Shown here: one piece after another, positions 34,330-43,543 of the stretch
Layout of the letters: each line of letters starts with the position of its first letter
Numbering within the stretch: the first letter of the stretch is position 1
Source: Thermomicrobium roseum DSM 5159
GTDB taxonomy: Bacteria > Chloroflexota > Chloroflexia > Thermomicrobiales > Thermomicrobiaceae
Direction: 5' to 3'
Length of the DNA stretch: 64,000 bases
Assembly (NCBI RefSeq): GCF_000021685.1
Contig: NC_011959.1
Span: forward strand, 1,116,001-1,180,000
Made by a program: the position numbers and the translations under genes
Notes under the pieces: generated by a model
What the model saw: only the letters and a program-made list of their open reading frames with translations
The model's database searches: none
What the model was told of the DNA's origin: nothing

Positions 34330-35866
34330 CGGCTATGTCGTCGCGCTCCTCTTCGGCGTGGGAGGGATCGCGATCGCCCTCCAGCGCCCGGACCTCTGGG
34401 CGCACCTCGAACTCGGCCGTTCCGTTTATAGCTTCGGCATGAAGTGGGGCGGCGTCGCCTACATCGTGCTCGGCGCTGCCGCGCTTTTCGTTTATGCCTG
34501 GAGTACGATCGGCCCACGTCGAACGCTCACCTTCTTTCTGCTCAGTGTCACCATCTCGTTGAGCGCCGAACTCATCGGCACCAGCACTGGCTGGCCCTTC
34601 GGCAACTACAGCTATACGAGTGGACTCGGCTACAAGATCTTGGATCGCGTGCCGTTCACCATTCCGCTTTCGTGGTTCACAGTTGGGCTCGCGTCCTATC
34701 TTTTAGCGCTTCGGCTGCGCCGATACTTGCCCCGTCGCGGGTCATCCTGGCCTCCAGTGCTCACTGGCGTTTGGCTTCTAGTCGTTTGGGACCTCGTGCT
34801 CGATCCGGCGATGGCGCACGAGGCGATGCAGGCACGCTTTTGGGTGTGGCATCAAACCGGTTCCTACTTCGGGATGCCGTTCATCAACTTCGCCGGTTGG
34901 GCTCTCACCGGAATGGCGTTCACAGCCGCGAGCCGCTGGGCCTGGCGCGCCGAACCCGTACTCCGCTCAGCGAGTTTCCCTTATGCCATCTACGCCGCCA
35001 ACATCCTATTTGCGAGCGCCTTGTGCGCAACGGTCGGACTGTGGGGACCTATCGCGCTGGCATTCGTTGCCGGCCTGCTCCCCGCGACGTTGGCACTCGT
35101 CACCAATGACTCGACACGTGTTGGCACACGCCGTGCGGATCAGCAGGAGCCCGAACCCGTGGTCGAACGCATCTCCTGGCTCGTGCTCCGCACCCTTGCC
35201 CGCCTCACGCTCCGTCGGCCGATCGTCTTCCGCACCGCCCAGCCGTTACCGACCGGGCCGACAATCTTGGCTGCCCAGCACGTCCACCATCTCGACGATG
35301 GTCGCGCTCTCCTGGCGATCATCGATCGTCCGGTGCGCTTCCTGGTCGCGCTCGATTGGGTACCCGATCGACGCTGGCGTCGCGTCATGGAACTGCTCTG
35401 CCGGACTGCTGGTTGGCCGACGATCGTCCGGCCGCGCGAAATCGACCGACCGGGGCAGGTCTACTCACCACGCGAGGCGCACCGACTCCTCGTCGGCGGC
35501 CTGCGTGAAGCGGTTCGACGAGTCGCAGCCGGTCAACTGCTCGTCGTCTTCCCGGAGGGCTACCCACTGGTCGACCCGCATCTCCCCGCACGGCGCAGCG
35601 AGAACGATCGTCTCGCTCCAGGAGCAGTGTGGATCGCTCGCGCAGCGGCTGCTCGGGCGAGCAGCCCCGTTTCCGTCTTCCCTGTCCAGTTGGAGACCAC
35701 CGGCTCCCCGATCGTCGTCACGATCGGAGAGCCGATGGTAGTCACGAGCCAAACCGACGTTGCGTGGGCGACGCGCCAACTCGAGGTCATCTTGCGAGCC
35801 TCCCAGCCGGTTGCGCTACCCTCTGACGACCGTTTGGCCACCCAACTTGCTGGAGAGGAGCGCTGA
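34295..35866 (+). CDS. cruF: CruF-type carotenoid 1',2'-hydratase fused to a PlsC-type acyltransferase
   Basis: 523 aa. Residues ~1-270 are a polytopic CruF (DUF422) hydratase with SAELIGTSTGWPFGNYSYT, YKILDRVPFTIPLSWF and LVLDPAMAHEAMQARFWVWH; family members add water to a psi-end group to give the tertiary OH that is later glycosylated. Residues ~300-490 form a PlsC-like acyltransferase with the HX4D box H329-D334 (QHVHHLD) and FPEG at 419-422, both catalytic motifs retained. The ATG at 34295 overlaps the GT gene; crtI begins right after its stop. The acyltransferase may esterify the carotenoid sugar, as CruD does in green sulfur bacteria. The fusion is read through with no stop or frame break. 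Confidence 0.85.
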   Translation: MRASRLAWALYSGYVVALLFGVGGIAIALQRPDLWAHLELGRSVYSFGMKWGGVAYIVLGAAALFVYAWSTIGPRRTLTFFLLSVTISLSAELIGTSTGWPFGNYSYTSGLGYKILDRVPFTIPLSWFTVGLASYLLALRLRRYLPRRGSSWPPVLTGVWLLVVWDLVLDPAMAHEAMQARFWVWHQTGSYFGMPFINFAGWALTGMAFTAASRWAWRAEPVLRSASFPYAIYAANILFASALCATVGLWGPIALAFVAGLLPATLALVTNDSTRVGTRRADQQEPEPVVERISWLVLRTLARLTLRRPIVFRTAQPLPTGPTILAAQHVHHLDDGRALLAIIDRPVRFLVALDWVPDRRWRRVMELLCRTAGWPTIVRPREIDRPGQVYSPREAHRLLVGGLREAVRRVAAGQLLVVFPEGYPLVDPHLPARRSENDRLAPGAVWIARAAAARASSPVSVFPVQLETTGSPIVVTIGEPMVVTSQTDVAWATRQLEVILRASQPVALPSDDRLATQLAGEER

Positions 35867-37408
35867 ATGACGCGCATCGTCGTCATTGGAGCAGGATTCG
35901 GTGGGCTCGCTGCGGCAGTCCGTTTGTTGGCCGCTGGATACCAGGTGACCGTCGTCGAGGCACTGGAACGTCCCGGCGGCCGCGCTGGCTACCTGGAACT
36001 GGGCCCCTATCGCTTCGATACGGGACCGACGCTGATCACGCTTCCCTCCCTCCTCGACGAACTCTGTCGGCTCGCTGAAACCAGCCTCGAGAACGAACTG
36101 GAGCTCGTCCGGCTCCGACCGGCGTACCGGATCATGTTCAGCGACGGGACCTGGTTCGATTACTGGGGGGAACCCGAGCTCGATGAAGCGGAGATCGCCC
36201 GGTACGATCGCGCTGCCGTTCCGGCCTTCCGCTCGTACATGACCGCGACGCGCCGGATCTACGAGCGCGCGTTCGGCGACCTCGCTCGTGAACCCTTCGA
36301 CTCGCTGACGTCGTTTCTGCGGGTGGTTCCCGAACTCCTCGCCTTGCGGGCACACGAGAGTGTTTACCGGTTCGCCGGTCGATTCTTCCGCGAACCCCAT
36401 CTCCGTATGGTCTTCTCCTTCCATCCGCTGTTCATCGGCGGTAACCCCTTGCGGGCGAGCGCGATCTACAGCATCGTCCCCTACCTGGAACGGTTGGAAG
36501 GGGTCCACTTCGCACGGGGTGGCATGCGCGCTGTCGTCCTGCTTTTGGCGCGCCTCGTCGAGCGACTGGGCGGAGAGATCCGCTACGGGTCACCGGTGAC
36601 GCGGATCCTCACCGACCACCGCGGAGCCGTGGCCGGGGTCGCACTCGCCAATGGGGACCTGCTCCCGGCAAAAGCCGTCGTCGCCAATAGCGATGTGGCC
36701 ACCACCGTGCTGGATCTCTTGCCGCCCGCGAGTCGTCCGCAGCTTCTCCGCCTCCTGCTGGCCCGAGCGCGCTACTCGATGAGCTGTTACCTCCTCTATC
36801 TCGGAGTCGCTCGGCGCTACGAGCAACTCAGGCACCACACCATCATCATGCCGCTCGATTACGAGCAGCAACTGCGAGAGCTGTTCGATGGCAACGGCAC
36901 ACTCTCCGAACTTGCCTTCTACCTGCACGCTCCCGCACACACCGATGCGACCTTCGCCCCGCCCCAGCACGAGAGTCTCTACATTCTCGTTCCGGTCCCG
37001 CATCTCGGGAAGACTGGTGAGTGGTCCGCCGAGCAGCGACGAGCTTTCCGCGACCGCGTCCTGACGACTCTGGAAGCGCTCCACGGTCTCGATGGCTTGC
37101 GCGAGGCGATCACCGCCCAGGCCGAATGGACGCCGATGGAATTTCGCGACGTTCTCCGCAGTCGTCACGGTGCGGCCTTCTCGCTCGAACCGACGCTGCT
37201 GCAGTCCGCGTACTTCCGACCCCACAATCGCTCCGGCATCCCGGGCCTTTACTTCGTCGGTGCTGGCACGCATCCCGGCGCAGGCCTACCCGGCGTTCTG
37301 CTCTCTGCTGCTGTCACGAGTCGCGTCCTCGGTGAGGACATACCGCCGGAGAGAGATCGCCTCGTGCTGACAGCGGAACGAATCGCGCGAGAGAGGGGGA
37401 CACGATGA
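35867..37408 (+). CDS. crtI: Phytoene desaturase family oxidoreductase
   Basis: FAD-dependent desaturase introducing double bonds into phytoene, 513 aa. N-terminal FAD site VVIGAGFGGLAAAVRLLAAGYQVTVVEA with RPGGRAG, substrate-side block GPTLITLPSLLDEL, middle domain FARGGMRAVVLLLARLVERLGG, and C-terminal signature GLYFVGAGTHPGAGLPGVLLSA. It starts one codon after the CruF-fusion stop and overlaps ispH by ATGA. Number of desaturation steps cannot be told from sequence. CrtD- or CrtO-like activities are alternatives but the C-terminal motif is CrtI. Confidence 0.93.
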   Translation: MTRIVVIGAGFGGLAAAVRLLAAGYQVTVVEALERPGGRAGYLELGPYRFDTGPTLITLPSLLDELCRLAETSLENELELVRLRPAYRIMFSDGTWFDYWGEPELDEAEIARYDRAAVPAFRSYMTATRRIYERAFGDLAREPFDSLTSFLRVVPELLALRAHESVYRFAGRFFREPHLRMVFSFHPLFIGGNPLRASAIYSIVPYLERLEGVHFARGGMRAVVLLLARLVERLGGEIRYGSPVTRILTDHRGAVAGVALANGDLLPAKAVVANSDVATTVLDLLPPASRPQLLRLLLARARYSMSCYLLYLGVARRYEQLRHHTIIMPLDYEQQLRELFDGNGTLSELAFYLHAPAHTDATFAPPQHESLYILVPVPHLGKTGEWSAEQRRAFRDRVLTTLEALHGLDGLREAITAQAEWTPMEFRDVLRSRHGAAFSLEPTLLQSAYFRPHNRSGIPGLYFVGAGTHPGAGLPGVLLSAAVTSRVLGEDIPPERDRLVLTAERIARERGTR

Positions 37409-38388
37409 GCAGCCGAGGTACACCGTCGAACGCGACTGTCGGCGAGAAGGAGATCGTGGTCGCGGAGGTGCTCGGGTTCTGCTGGGGCGTTCGCCGCGCC
37501 CTCGAAATCGTGCGGAACGCCGCTCGCGAGCGGCCTGTCGCTGCGCTCGGCGACATCATCCACAACCCGATCGTCGTCGAGCAATTGACGCGCGAGGGCG
37601 TCTTGCCGGTGACTGACCCGGTCGAAGCCAAACGACACGGGCTCGATCGTGTGGCGATCACCGCGCATGGTGCCCCACCGACTCGCTATCAGGAAGCATC
37701 GGTGTACGATCTCGAAGTAATAGACACCACATGTCCGCTGGTCACGAAAGTACAACGATTGGCTCAGAAGCTTGCGCTCCAGGGTTACTTTCTCGTCGTG
37801 TACGGGGACGCACAACACCCCGAAGTGCGTGGCGTCCTGGGCTGGGCAGGGACCGAGCGCGCCTGCGCCGCGAAGAGCTTTGACGACCTGCCCTGGGATG
37901 GTCCACGGGGTACTGGGGCGATGCAACCTCCACCAAGGAAGGTAGCCCTCATCGCGCAGACGACCAAACGAACCGACGAGTTCACGGCGTTCGCGCAAGC
38001 ACTCGCTGCCTGGGTGCTGCCACATGGTGGAGAATTGCGCGTCGTCAACACCATCTGTCAGCCCACCTGGGAACGACAGGAAGCGCTCGCTCGCTTGGCA
38101 CGCACGGTCGACCTCGTGCTGGTGATCGGTGGACGCAAGAGCTCCAATTCTGCTCGTCTCGTCGAGGTGAGCCGGTCATTGGGCACCCCGAGTGTGCTCG
38201 TCGAGCGGCCCGACCAGCTCGATCCCGCGCTCTTCGCTCCGGTCCGTCGCGTCGGTATCACGGCTGGAGCCTCCACACCCGATGAGGTGATCCTGGCCGT
38301 CATCGAGGAACTCGTCCGCCTCGGCTTTGCACCGCCTCAACGACTCTGGCGAGACGACGATCCGGATGTCGAAGAGTTCGCCGACTGA
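37405..38388 (+). CDS. ispH: 4-hydroxy-3-methylbut-2-enyl diphosphate reductase
   Basis: Last enzyme of the MEP pathway, a [4Fe-4S] reductase giving IPP and DMAPP. 327 aa. Cluster cysteines appear in LGFCWGVRRALE, VIDTTCPLVTKVQ and VVNTICQPTWERQ; substrate residues lie in GDIIHNPIVVEQL, AITAHGAPP, AQTTKRTDEF, GGRKSSNS and TAGASTPDEV. Its stop-start overlap with crtI puts precursor supply in the same transcript as pigment synthesis. The only member of the MEP pathway in the window. Confidence 0.95.
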   Translation: MSSRGTPSNATVGEKEIVVAEVLGFCWGVRRALEIVRNAARERPVAALGDIIHNPIVVEQLTREGVLPVTDPVEAKRHGLDRVAITAHGAPPTRYQEASVYDLEVIDTTCPLVTKVQRLAQKLALQGYFLVVYGDAQHPEVRGVLGWAGTERACAAKSFDDLPWDGPRGTGAMQPPPRKVALIAQTTKRTDEFTAFAQALAAWVLPHGGELRVVNTICQPTWERQEALARLARTVDLVLVIGGRKSSNSARLVEVSRSLGTPSVLVERPDQLDPALFAPVRRVGITAGASTPDEVILAVIEELVRLGFAPPQRLWRDDDPDVEEFAD

Positions 38389-38461
38389 CCCACACCACCC
38401 TCCGATGCTAGACTGCACCGTGCATGGTCGGTGAGCTGGGAACCCCAGAAGGGACAGCACG

Positions 38462-41401
38462 GTGAAGACAGTATCGACCAACGCGATGGCGGGGATCGAT
38501 CGGGAAACACGAGAGGCTGTCGCAGCACTCGAGCAGGCTCTCCGCTGGCGCATCGAGGGTGAAGTTCGCTTCGACCTGTACTCTCGCATGCTCTACAGCA
38601 CCGATGCCTCGAACTACCAGATCGAACCGCTCGGCGTCGTCATCCCCCGGACCTACGACGATGTGCGCACGACCCTCGAACTGGCCCGCGAGCATCGCGT
38701 TCCCGTCCTCCCACGCGGTGGTGGTAGCAGCCTGGCTGGCCAGGCGGTCGGGAGAGCAGTCATCATCGACTTTTCGAAATATCTGAACGAGTTACTCGAG
38801 ATCGACCCGTCCGCCCGCCTCGTCCGCGTTCAACCGGGCATGGTGCTGGCTCAGCTGAATGCACGCCTTCGTCGGTACGGTCTGATGTTCGGCCCCGATC
38901 CCGCTAGTGCCGATCGCGCGACGATCGGTGGGGTCATCGGGAACAACGCATCAGGATCCCACTCGATCCTCTACGGCATGACGGCCGATCACCTCGTGGA
39001 GGCTCACACGCTTCTTTCCGACGGGAGCGAGTTGACGTTCCGTCCCCTCCCCTGGGAAGAAGTGGAGCGACGCGCAGCGAGCGAGTCGCGCGAAGGCCAG
39101 CTGTACCGTGAGCTTTTGCGACTGCGCGCGGAATATGGGGAAGCGATCGCCCGCGATTATCCCAAGCACTGGCGACGAGCGAGCGGCTACGGGTTGCCCG
39201 TTTTACTGGAGCCACAGCTCAACGTTGCCCGGCTCCTGGCGAGTTCGGAAGGAACCCTGGCCGTCGGGCTGGAATACACGCTTGCCCTGGTTCCCGTGCC
39301 TCGGCACACTGGCCTGGTACTCCTACAATTCGATGACCTCGTCGCCGCGATGGAGGCAGTCCCCTCCTTGCTGGAGACCAGTCCAGCAGCGGTCGAGCTC
39401 ATGGATGGCATGTTGATCCGGCTCACCCGAGAACAACCGGGTTACGCACCCCGCATCGCTTTCCTGCGTGGCAATCCCGAAGCACTCTTGATGATCGAGT
39501 ACTTCGCGGACAGCGAGTCCGAACTCCGAGCGAAAATCGATCGGCTGCTCGCCCTGACCAGTGAAAAACGGTTGGGACGCGATCCACTCGCCATCCTCGA
39601 CCGCCAGCAGCAGGCTGATGTCTGGGCCGTCCGCAAGGCTGGACTGGGTCTGCTCTACAGTATCCGGAGCGATTTCAAGCCGATCGCCTGCATCGAGGAT
39701 GTGTCCGTGCCAGTCGAGCATCTTGCTGACTACGTCCGCGAGGTCCTTCGTCTCGTGGCCGAGCATGGCACGACCGCCGCCTTCTATGCCCATGCCAGTG
39801 CCGGCTGTCTCCATGTGCGGCCATTGGTCAACCTCAAGACCGCCGAAGGCGTGCGCATCATGCGAGCCCTGACCGAAGGGTCGCTCGAATTAGCGAAGCG
39901 ATTCGGTGGCGTGCTGAGTGGAGAGCACGGTGACGGCCTCGCCCGGGGTGAATTGAACCCGCTTCTGTTCGGCCCCACTCTCTACCAGTGCATGCGGGAA
40001 CTCAAAGCAGCCTTCGACCCGCTGTGGCTGCTGAATCCCGGCAAGATCGTCGATTGCCCGCCGCTCGATCAGAATCTTCGCTATGGCCCCGATTACCGAC
40101 CATTGGAACCCAAGACCTTCTTCCGCTTTGCGCACGACGGCGGTTTTCTCCGTGCGATCGAGATGTGCAATGGTGCTGGAGTCTGCCGCAAGCTCAGTAC
40201 CGGCACCATGTGTCCCTCGTACATGGCGACGCGCGACGAGCGAGATACGACCCGAGCACGAGCGAACGTCTTGCGGAACGCGCTGGCCGGGCGCATCTTG
40301 ACCCCCCGTCACTTCACCGATCCCCGCACCTATGAAGTGCTCGATCTCTGTCTCTCCTGCAAGGCCTGCAAAACGGAATGTCCCTCCAGCGTCGACATGG
40401 CTCGCATCAAATCGGAGTTTCTGGCCCAATACTATGCAGCCCACGGCACGCCCCTGCGTGCCCGCGCGTTCGGACACATTCATCTCCTCAACCGCATCGG
40501 TTCTCGCACGGCTCCCGTGAGTAACTTGCTCGCCCGCAGCCCTCTCGGCGTGGTGGGCAAGCGCCTGCTGGGCATACACCCGGAGCGAGACCTGCCCACC
40601 TTCGCACGCGTTCCCTTCGATCGCTGGTTCCGGGAACAGCACGTCCCGCAGACCGATGGCCTGCGCGGCCCAGTCGTGTACTTCCACGATACCTTTGCCA
40701 CTTATAACTACCCGGAGATCGGTCGGGCAACGGTCGCGCTCCTCGAAGCAGCCGGCTATCAAGTGCTCGTCCTGGAACGGCGCCGTTGCTGCGGTCGACC
40801 GATGATCTCCAAGGGTCTCTTGCGCGACGCTCAGCAGCTCGCGCGTGAGAACGTGGCACTCTTGGCACCCTTCGCCCGTGCAGGCATTCCGATCGTCGGT
40901 ACCGAGCCGAGCTGCATCTTGACCTTCCGCGACGAGTATCCTGACCTCCTACCGGACAGCCCGGACGTGACAGCCGTTGCCGAACGCAGCTTCCTCATCG
41001 ACGAATTCCTCGCTCGGGCGGTGGAACACGAAGGTTTGCAGATTCCCTGGCGATCCGATCCCGGTCCACGCGTTCTCTTCCACGGCCATTGCCATCAAAA
41101 GGCGCTCGTCGGTATCAAACACACGATGACCCTGTTACGCGCTGCCGGTTGCCAGGTCGAGGAAAGCGGCGCTGGCTGCTGCGGGATGGCCGGGTCGTTC
41201 GGCTACGAGGCCGAACACTACGAGATCTCGCGCAAGGTCGGAGCGGATCGTCTGTTCCCCAAAGTCCTCGAGCAGCCGGACGATGCGGTGATCGCAGTCA
41301 TGGGCGTCTCCTGCCGGGAGCAGATCGCCCACTTCACGGGACGCCGACCGTTCCACGTGACCGAAGTCCTGGCCCAGCGGCTCGACCGCAAGCATCATTG
41401 A
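38462..41401 (+). CDS. Fused FAD-linked oxidase and Fe-S dehydrogenase (GlcD-GlcF / YdiJ-like)
   Basis: 979 aa, D-2-hydroxyacid dehydrogenase type. Residues ~45-265 are the PCMH FAD-binding domain (VPVLPRGGGSSLAGQAVG, GGVIGNNASGSHSILYGMT), then the FAD-oxidase C domain ending in GVLSGEHGDGLARG. A first Fe-S site CNGAGVCRKLSTGTMCPS lies near 568, a canonical CLSCKACKTECP near 629. CCG motifs RRRCCGRP (~775), HGHCHQKAL (~875) and GAGCCGMAGSFGYE (~902) follow. This architecture matches E. coli YdiJ; glycolate, D-lactate or D-2-hydroxyglutarate are candidates. GTG start at 38462; an in-frame ATG at 38486 is an alternative. Confidence 0.92.
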   Translation: MKTVSTNAMAGIDRETREAVAALEQALRWRIEGEVRFDLYSRMLYSTDASNYQIEPLGVVIPRTYDDVRTTLELAREHRVPVLPRGGGSSLAGQAVGRAVIIDFSKYLNELLEIDPSARLVRVQPGMVLAQLNARLRRYGLMFGPDPASADRATIGGVIGNNASGSHSILYGMTADHLVEAHTLLSDGSELTFRPLPWEEVERRAASESREGQLYRELLRLRAEYGEAIARDYPKHWRRASGYGLPVLLEPQLNVARLLASSEGTLAVGLEYTLALVPVPRHTGLVLLQFDDLVAAMEAVPSLLETSPAAVELMDGMLIRLTREQPGYAPRIAFLRGNPEALLMIEYFADSESELRAKIDRLLALTSEKRLGRDPLAILDRQQQADVWAVRKAGLGLLYSIRSDFKPIACIEDVSVPVEHLADYVREVLRLVAEHGTTAAFYAHASAGCLHVRPLVNLKTAEGVRIMRALTEGSLELAKRFGGVLSGEHGDGLARGELNPLLFGPTLYQCMRELKAAFDPLWLLNPGKIVDCPPLDQNLRYGPDYRPLEPKTFFRFAHDGGFLRAIEMCNGAGVCRKLSTGTMCPSYMATRDERDTTRARANVLRNALAGRILTPRHFTDPRTYEVLDLCLSCKACKTECPSSVDMARIKSEFLAQYYAAHGTPLRARAFGHIHLLNRIGSRTAPVSNLLARSPLGVVGKRLLGIHPERDLPTFARVPFDRWFREQHVPQTDGLRGPVVYFHDTFATYNYPEIGRATVALLEAAGYQVLVLERRRCCGRPMISKGLLRDAQQLARENVALLAPFARAGIPIVGTEPSCILTFRDEYPDLLPDSPDVTAVAERSFLIDEFLARAVEHEGLQIPWRSDPGPRVLFHGHCHQKALVGIKHTMTLLRAAGCQVEESGAGCCGMAGSFGYEAEHYEISRKVGADRLFPKVLEQPDDAVIAVMGVSCREQIAHFTGRRPFHVTEVLAQRLDRKHH

Positions 41402-41439
41402 GACTAGCCTCGACACACAGGCGAGACCGGGAGACGAGG

Positions 41440-41865
41440 ATGACTCCACCGCAGCACGCACCGATACGCTGGTCAGCCTTCGTCGAGGCGTTCTTGAGCG
41501 CCTTGGCTCGCTCGCGTAGCAAGCCAGCTCAGCAGCTCGATCCGGCGCTGGTCGAGGAGCTCCGGATCGCGCTCGCCGCTCGACGCGAACTGGGCCCGGA
41601 GTACGATCGGGAACTCGCCGAAGCGTTTCTCCAGGAAGTGAGCCGGGTACTCGAAGAGCGTGTGGAGCAACTCTGGCGCCAGCACGAGCGGCGACGACGG
41701 TGGACCGTGCTCGGCCGCAGTCTCTTGCTCACCGTGGTGCTGTTGACCTCGATTCCTCTCACGTTCGTCGCTGGTGCGACGACCGGAGTCACCGGGATCA
41801 TCGTGGTCTGGGTCGGCCTGATCGTACTCACCGCACTCGCGCTGCTCCTGCTGCGGAGTCAATGA
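41440..41865 (+). CDS. Small two-helix membrane protein, unknown
   Basis: 141 residues, not recognised. A soluble helical N-terminus (AFVEAFLSALARSRSKPAQQ, ELAEAFLQEVSRVLEERVEQLWRQHERRRR) precedes two hydrophobic helices (about 92-115 and 118-138), ending LLLLRSQ. The amphipathic charged helix before the membrane part resembles a coiled coil. ATG at 41440 after GGGAGACGAGG. It ends inside the last 7 bases of convergent dnaA. Might be co-transcribed with the dehydrogenase 38 bases upstream. Confidence 0.62.
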   Translation: MTPPQHAPIRWSAFVEAFLSALARSRSKPAQQLDPALVEELRIALAARRELGPEYDRELAEAFLQEVSRVLEERVEQLWRQHERRRRWTVLGRSLLLTVVLLTSIPLTFVAGATTGVTGIIVVWVGLIVLTALALLLLRSQ

Positions 41866-43256
41866 CGGCTCGCCAGTGGTGCCTTCGCGTCCTCGTAGAG
41901 TCGCGCCCGAACGGCGAGCACGTCCGCTCGCAGTTGCTCATCGCTCCGCAGCTGTTCCTCCACCTTGTCCACGCCGTGGAGAACGGTCGTGTGGTCTCGC
42001 CCTCCGAGCCGCTGGCCGATCTCCACCAGGGAAAGTCCCAGCTCTTCGCGCAAGAGATACATCGCGATCTGGCGCGGCAGTACGATCTCGCGACGTCGGC
42101 CAGGGCCAACGAGTTCCGCCAAGGAAACCCGGAAGTGCTGGCAGACGGCGTGCAACACGAGTTCTGGCGTCAGCTGCTCGCGCACTGCTCGTGCGTCCCC
42201 TTCCCGGAGTGCCTCGACAGCGAGCGCGAGGGTGATCGGCTGGTGCGTCAGTTGGGCCAGCGCAACGATCCGATTGAGCGCCCCTTCCAACTCCCGGATA
42301 TTGCTCTCGATCCGCCGAGCCACGAACTCCACGACGTCCGACGGCATCTGAACCCCAAGCTCGCGCCCCTTCTCGATCAGGATCGCTTGGCGTGTCTCGA
42401 GATCAGGTGGCTGGATGTCCGCGAGAAGCCCGCCCTCGAAGCGGGACCGCAAGCGATCCGCTAGATCCGGAATCAGGCGCGGCGGTCGATCACTGGAAAT
42501 GACGATCTGCTTCCCCGACTGGTAGAGTGCATTGAACGTATGGAAGAACTCTTCTTGCGTGCTTTCTTTTCCGGCGATGAACTGAATGTCATCGATCATC
42601 AAAATGTCGATAGTTCGGTATCGATTACGGAAGTCGTCGGTCCGCTGATGACGAATGGCATTGATCAGCTCGTTCGTAAACACTTCCGACGAGACGTAGC
42701 ACACCTTCAGGGTGGGTCGGTTCGCCAGCGCGCGGTGACCGATGGCATGCAAAAGATGAGTCTTCCCGAGACCGACGCCCCCGTAGATGAACAACGGGTT
42801 GAATTTCTCACCGGGCCGATCAGCGACTGCCAGGGCCGCGGCATGAGCCAGGCGATTGTTCGGCCCGACCACGAACTTCTCGAAGGTGTAACGGGGATTC
42901 AGGCCATGCTCCGGGGAAGGTGTCAGCGAGAGTTGCTTGGAGGCTGATCCTTCCTCACTGGCGAGTGCCCGTCGCTGCGGGCGACGCTGCACCGGGTGTT
43001 CCTCGTCGTCCTGGCCGTGAACCGTGAAGTGCACTGCGATCGGGCGCCCCAAGAGGAGCGACAAGGTTTCCTGAATATCCGCAGCGAACTTATTGCGTAA
43101 CTGCTCAGCAGCGAAGCTGGAGGGTGCGGCGATGGTGGCTCGTTCCCCCTCGAGCGCGACCAGTTCCGTATGCTTGAGCCACGTCTCGAAGTTAGCCCGC
43201 GAAACCCGCTTGGCCAGATCCCCGAGAGCGACCTGCCAAAGCTGTTTCGTCCGCAT
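41859..43256 (-). CDS. dnaA: Chromosomal replication initiator protein DnaA
   Basis: AAA+ initiator, ~465 aa. Domain I: LWQVALGDLAKRVSRANFETWLKHTELV. Domain III: NPRYTFEKFVVGPNNRLAHAAALAVA, Walker A GGVGLGKTHLLHAIGH, Walker B ILMIDDIQFIAGKESTQEEFFHTFN, SSDRPPRLIPDLADRLRSRFEGG. Domain IV helix-turn-helix: LVEIGQRLGGRDHTTVLHGVDKVEE. The ATG at 43256 follows a G-rich site; it gives the normal N-terminus. Unlike the common dnaA-dnaN order, the neighbours are an unknown membrane gene and a divergent MarR. No TTATCCACA-type box is visible next to it. Confidence 0.96.
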   Translation of the reverse strand: MRTKQLWQVALGDLAKRVSRANFETWLKHTELVALEGERATIAAPSSFAAEQLRNKFAADIQETLSLLLGRPIAVHFTVHGQDDEEHPVQRRPQRRALASEEGSASKQLSLTPSPEHGLNPRYTFEKFVVGPNNRLAHAAALAVADRPGEKFNPLFIYGGVGLGKTHLLHAIGHRALANRPTLKVCYVSSEVFTNELINAIRHQRTDDFRNRYRTIDILMIDDIQFIAGKESTQEEFFHTFNALYQSGKQIVISSDRPPRLIPDLADRLRSRFEGGLLADIQPPDLETRQAILIEKGRELGVQMPSDVVEFVARRIESNIRELEGALNRIVALAQLTHQPITLALAVEALREGDARAVREQLTPELVLHAVCQHFRVSLAELVGPGRRREIVLPRQIAMYLLREELGLSLVEIGQRLGGRDHTTVLHGVDKVEEQLRSDEQLRADVLAVRARLYEDAKAPLASRH

Positions 43257-43275
43257 CGCCGCCCCCCTGACCCAT

Positions 43276-43287
43276 GTGTACGTACAC
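43276..43287. repeat. 12-base palindrome in the dnaA leader
   Basis: GTGTACGTACAC is a perfect palindrome 20 bases upstream of the dnaA ATG. It may be an operator or chance; I do not recognise the binding protein. Confidence 0.35.
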
Positions 43288-43362
43288 CTTGGCTGCATCC
43301 TAGCATGCTGTATCCCGTCTGGCAACCCGCGCCGGGATGTCGCAACTGACACGCTGATCACG

Positions 43363-43388
43363 TCGAGCCGGGCGCATGCCCGGCTCGA
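43363..43388. repeat. Strong hairpin in the dnaA-marR gap
   Basis: TCGAGCCGGGC (43363-43373) pairs perfectly with GCCCGGCTCGA (43378-43388), an 11-bp stem with a GCAT loop. It lies within the dnaA upstream region, with no T-run on either side. Confidence 0.6.
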
Positions 43389-43423
43389 ACGCGGGAAGGG
43401 GAGGGGTGGAGCGATATGTGCAC

Positions 43424-43481
43424 GATCCGGTCTTCTGCAGTCGTTCATTTTTATTATACGTCAAGCTGCAGTCGCCGGATC
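43424..43481. promoter_or_regulatory. Inverted repeat around an AT-rich core upstream of dnaA
   Basis: GATCCGG-4-CTGCAG (43424-43440) is mirrored by CTGCAG-3-CCGGATC (43466-43481) around an AT-rich ~25-base core that contains minus-strand TATAAT (43458-43453). The sequence CTGCAGTCG also occurs as a direct repeat. Candidate dnaA promoter/operator, or part of a replication origin. Confidence 0.5.
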
Positions 43482-43504
43482 GCTCGTTGATTTCGATCGA
43501 CATC

Positions 43505-43543
43505 TTCGAATGATTGGAAAACTTCGAAACGAACGCGTACACT
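43505..43543 (+). promoter_or_regulatory. Candidate promoter and operator of the marR gene
   Basis: TTGGAA (43514-43519), 18-base spacer, TACACT (43538-43543). Two TTCGAA palindromes (43505-43510 and 43523-43528, 18 bases apart) bracket the -35 element, consistent with an autoregulatory MarR site. Confidence 0.5.
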
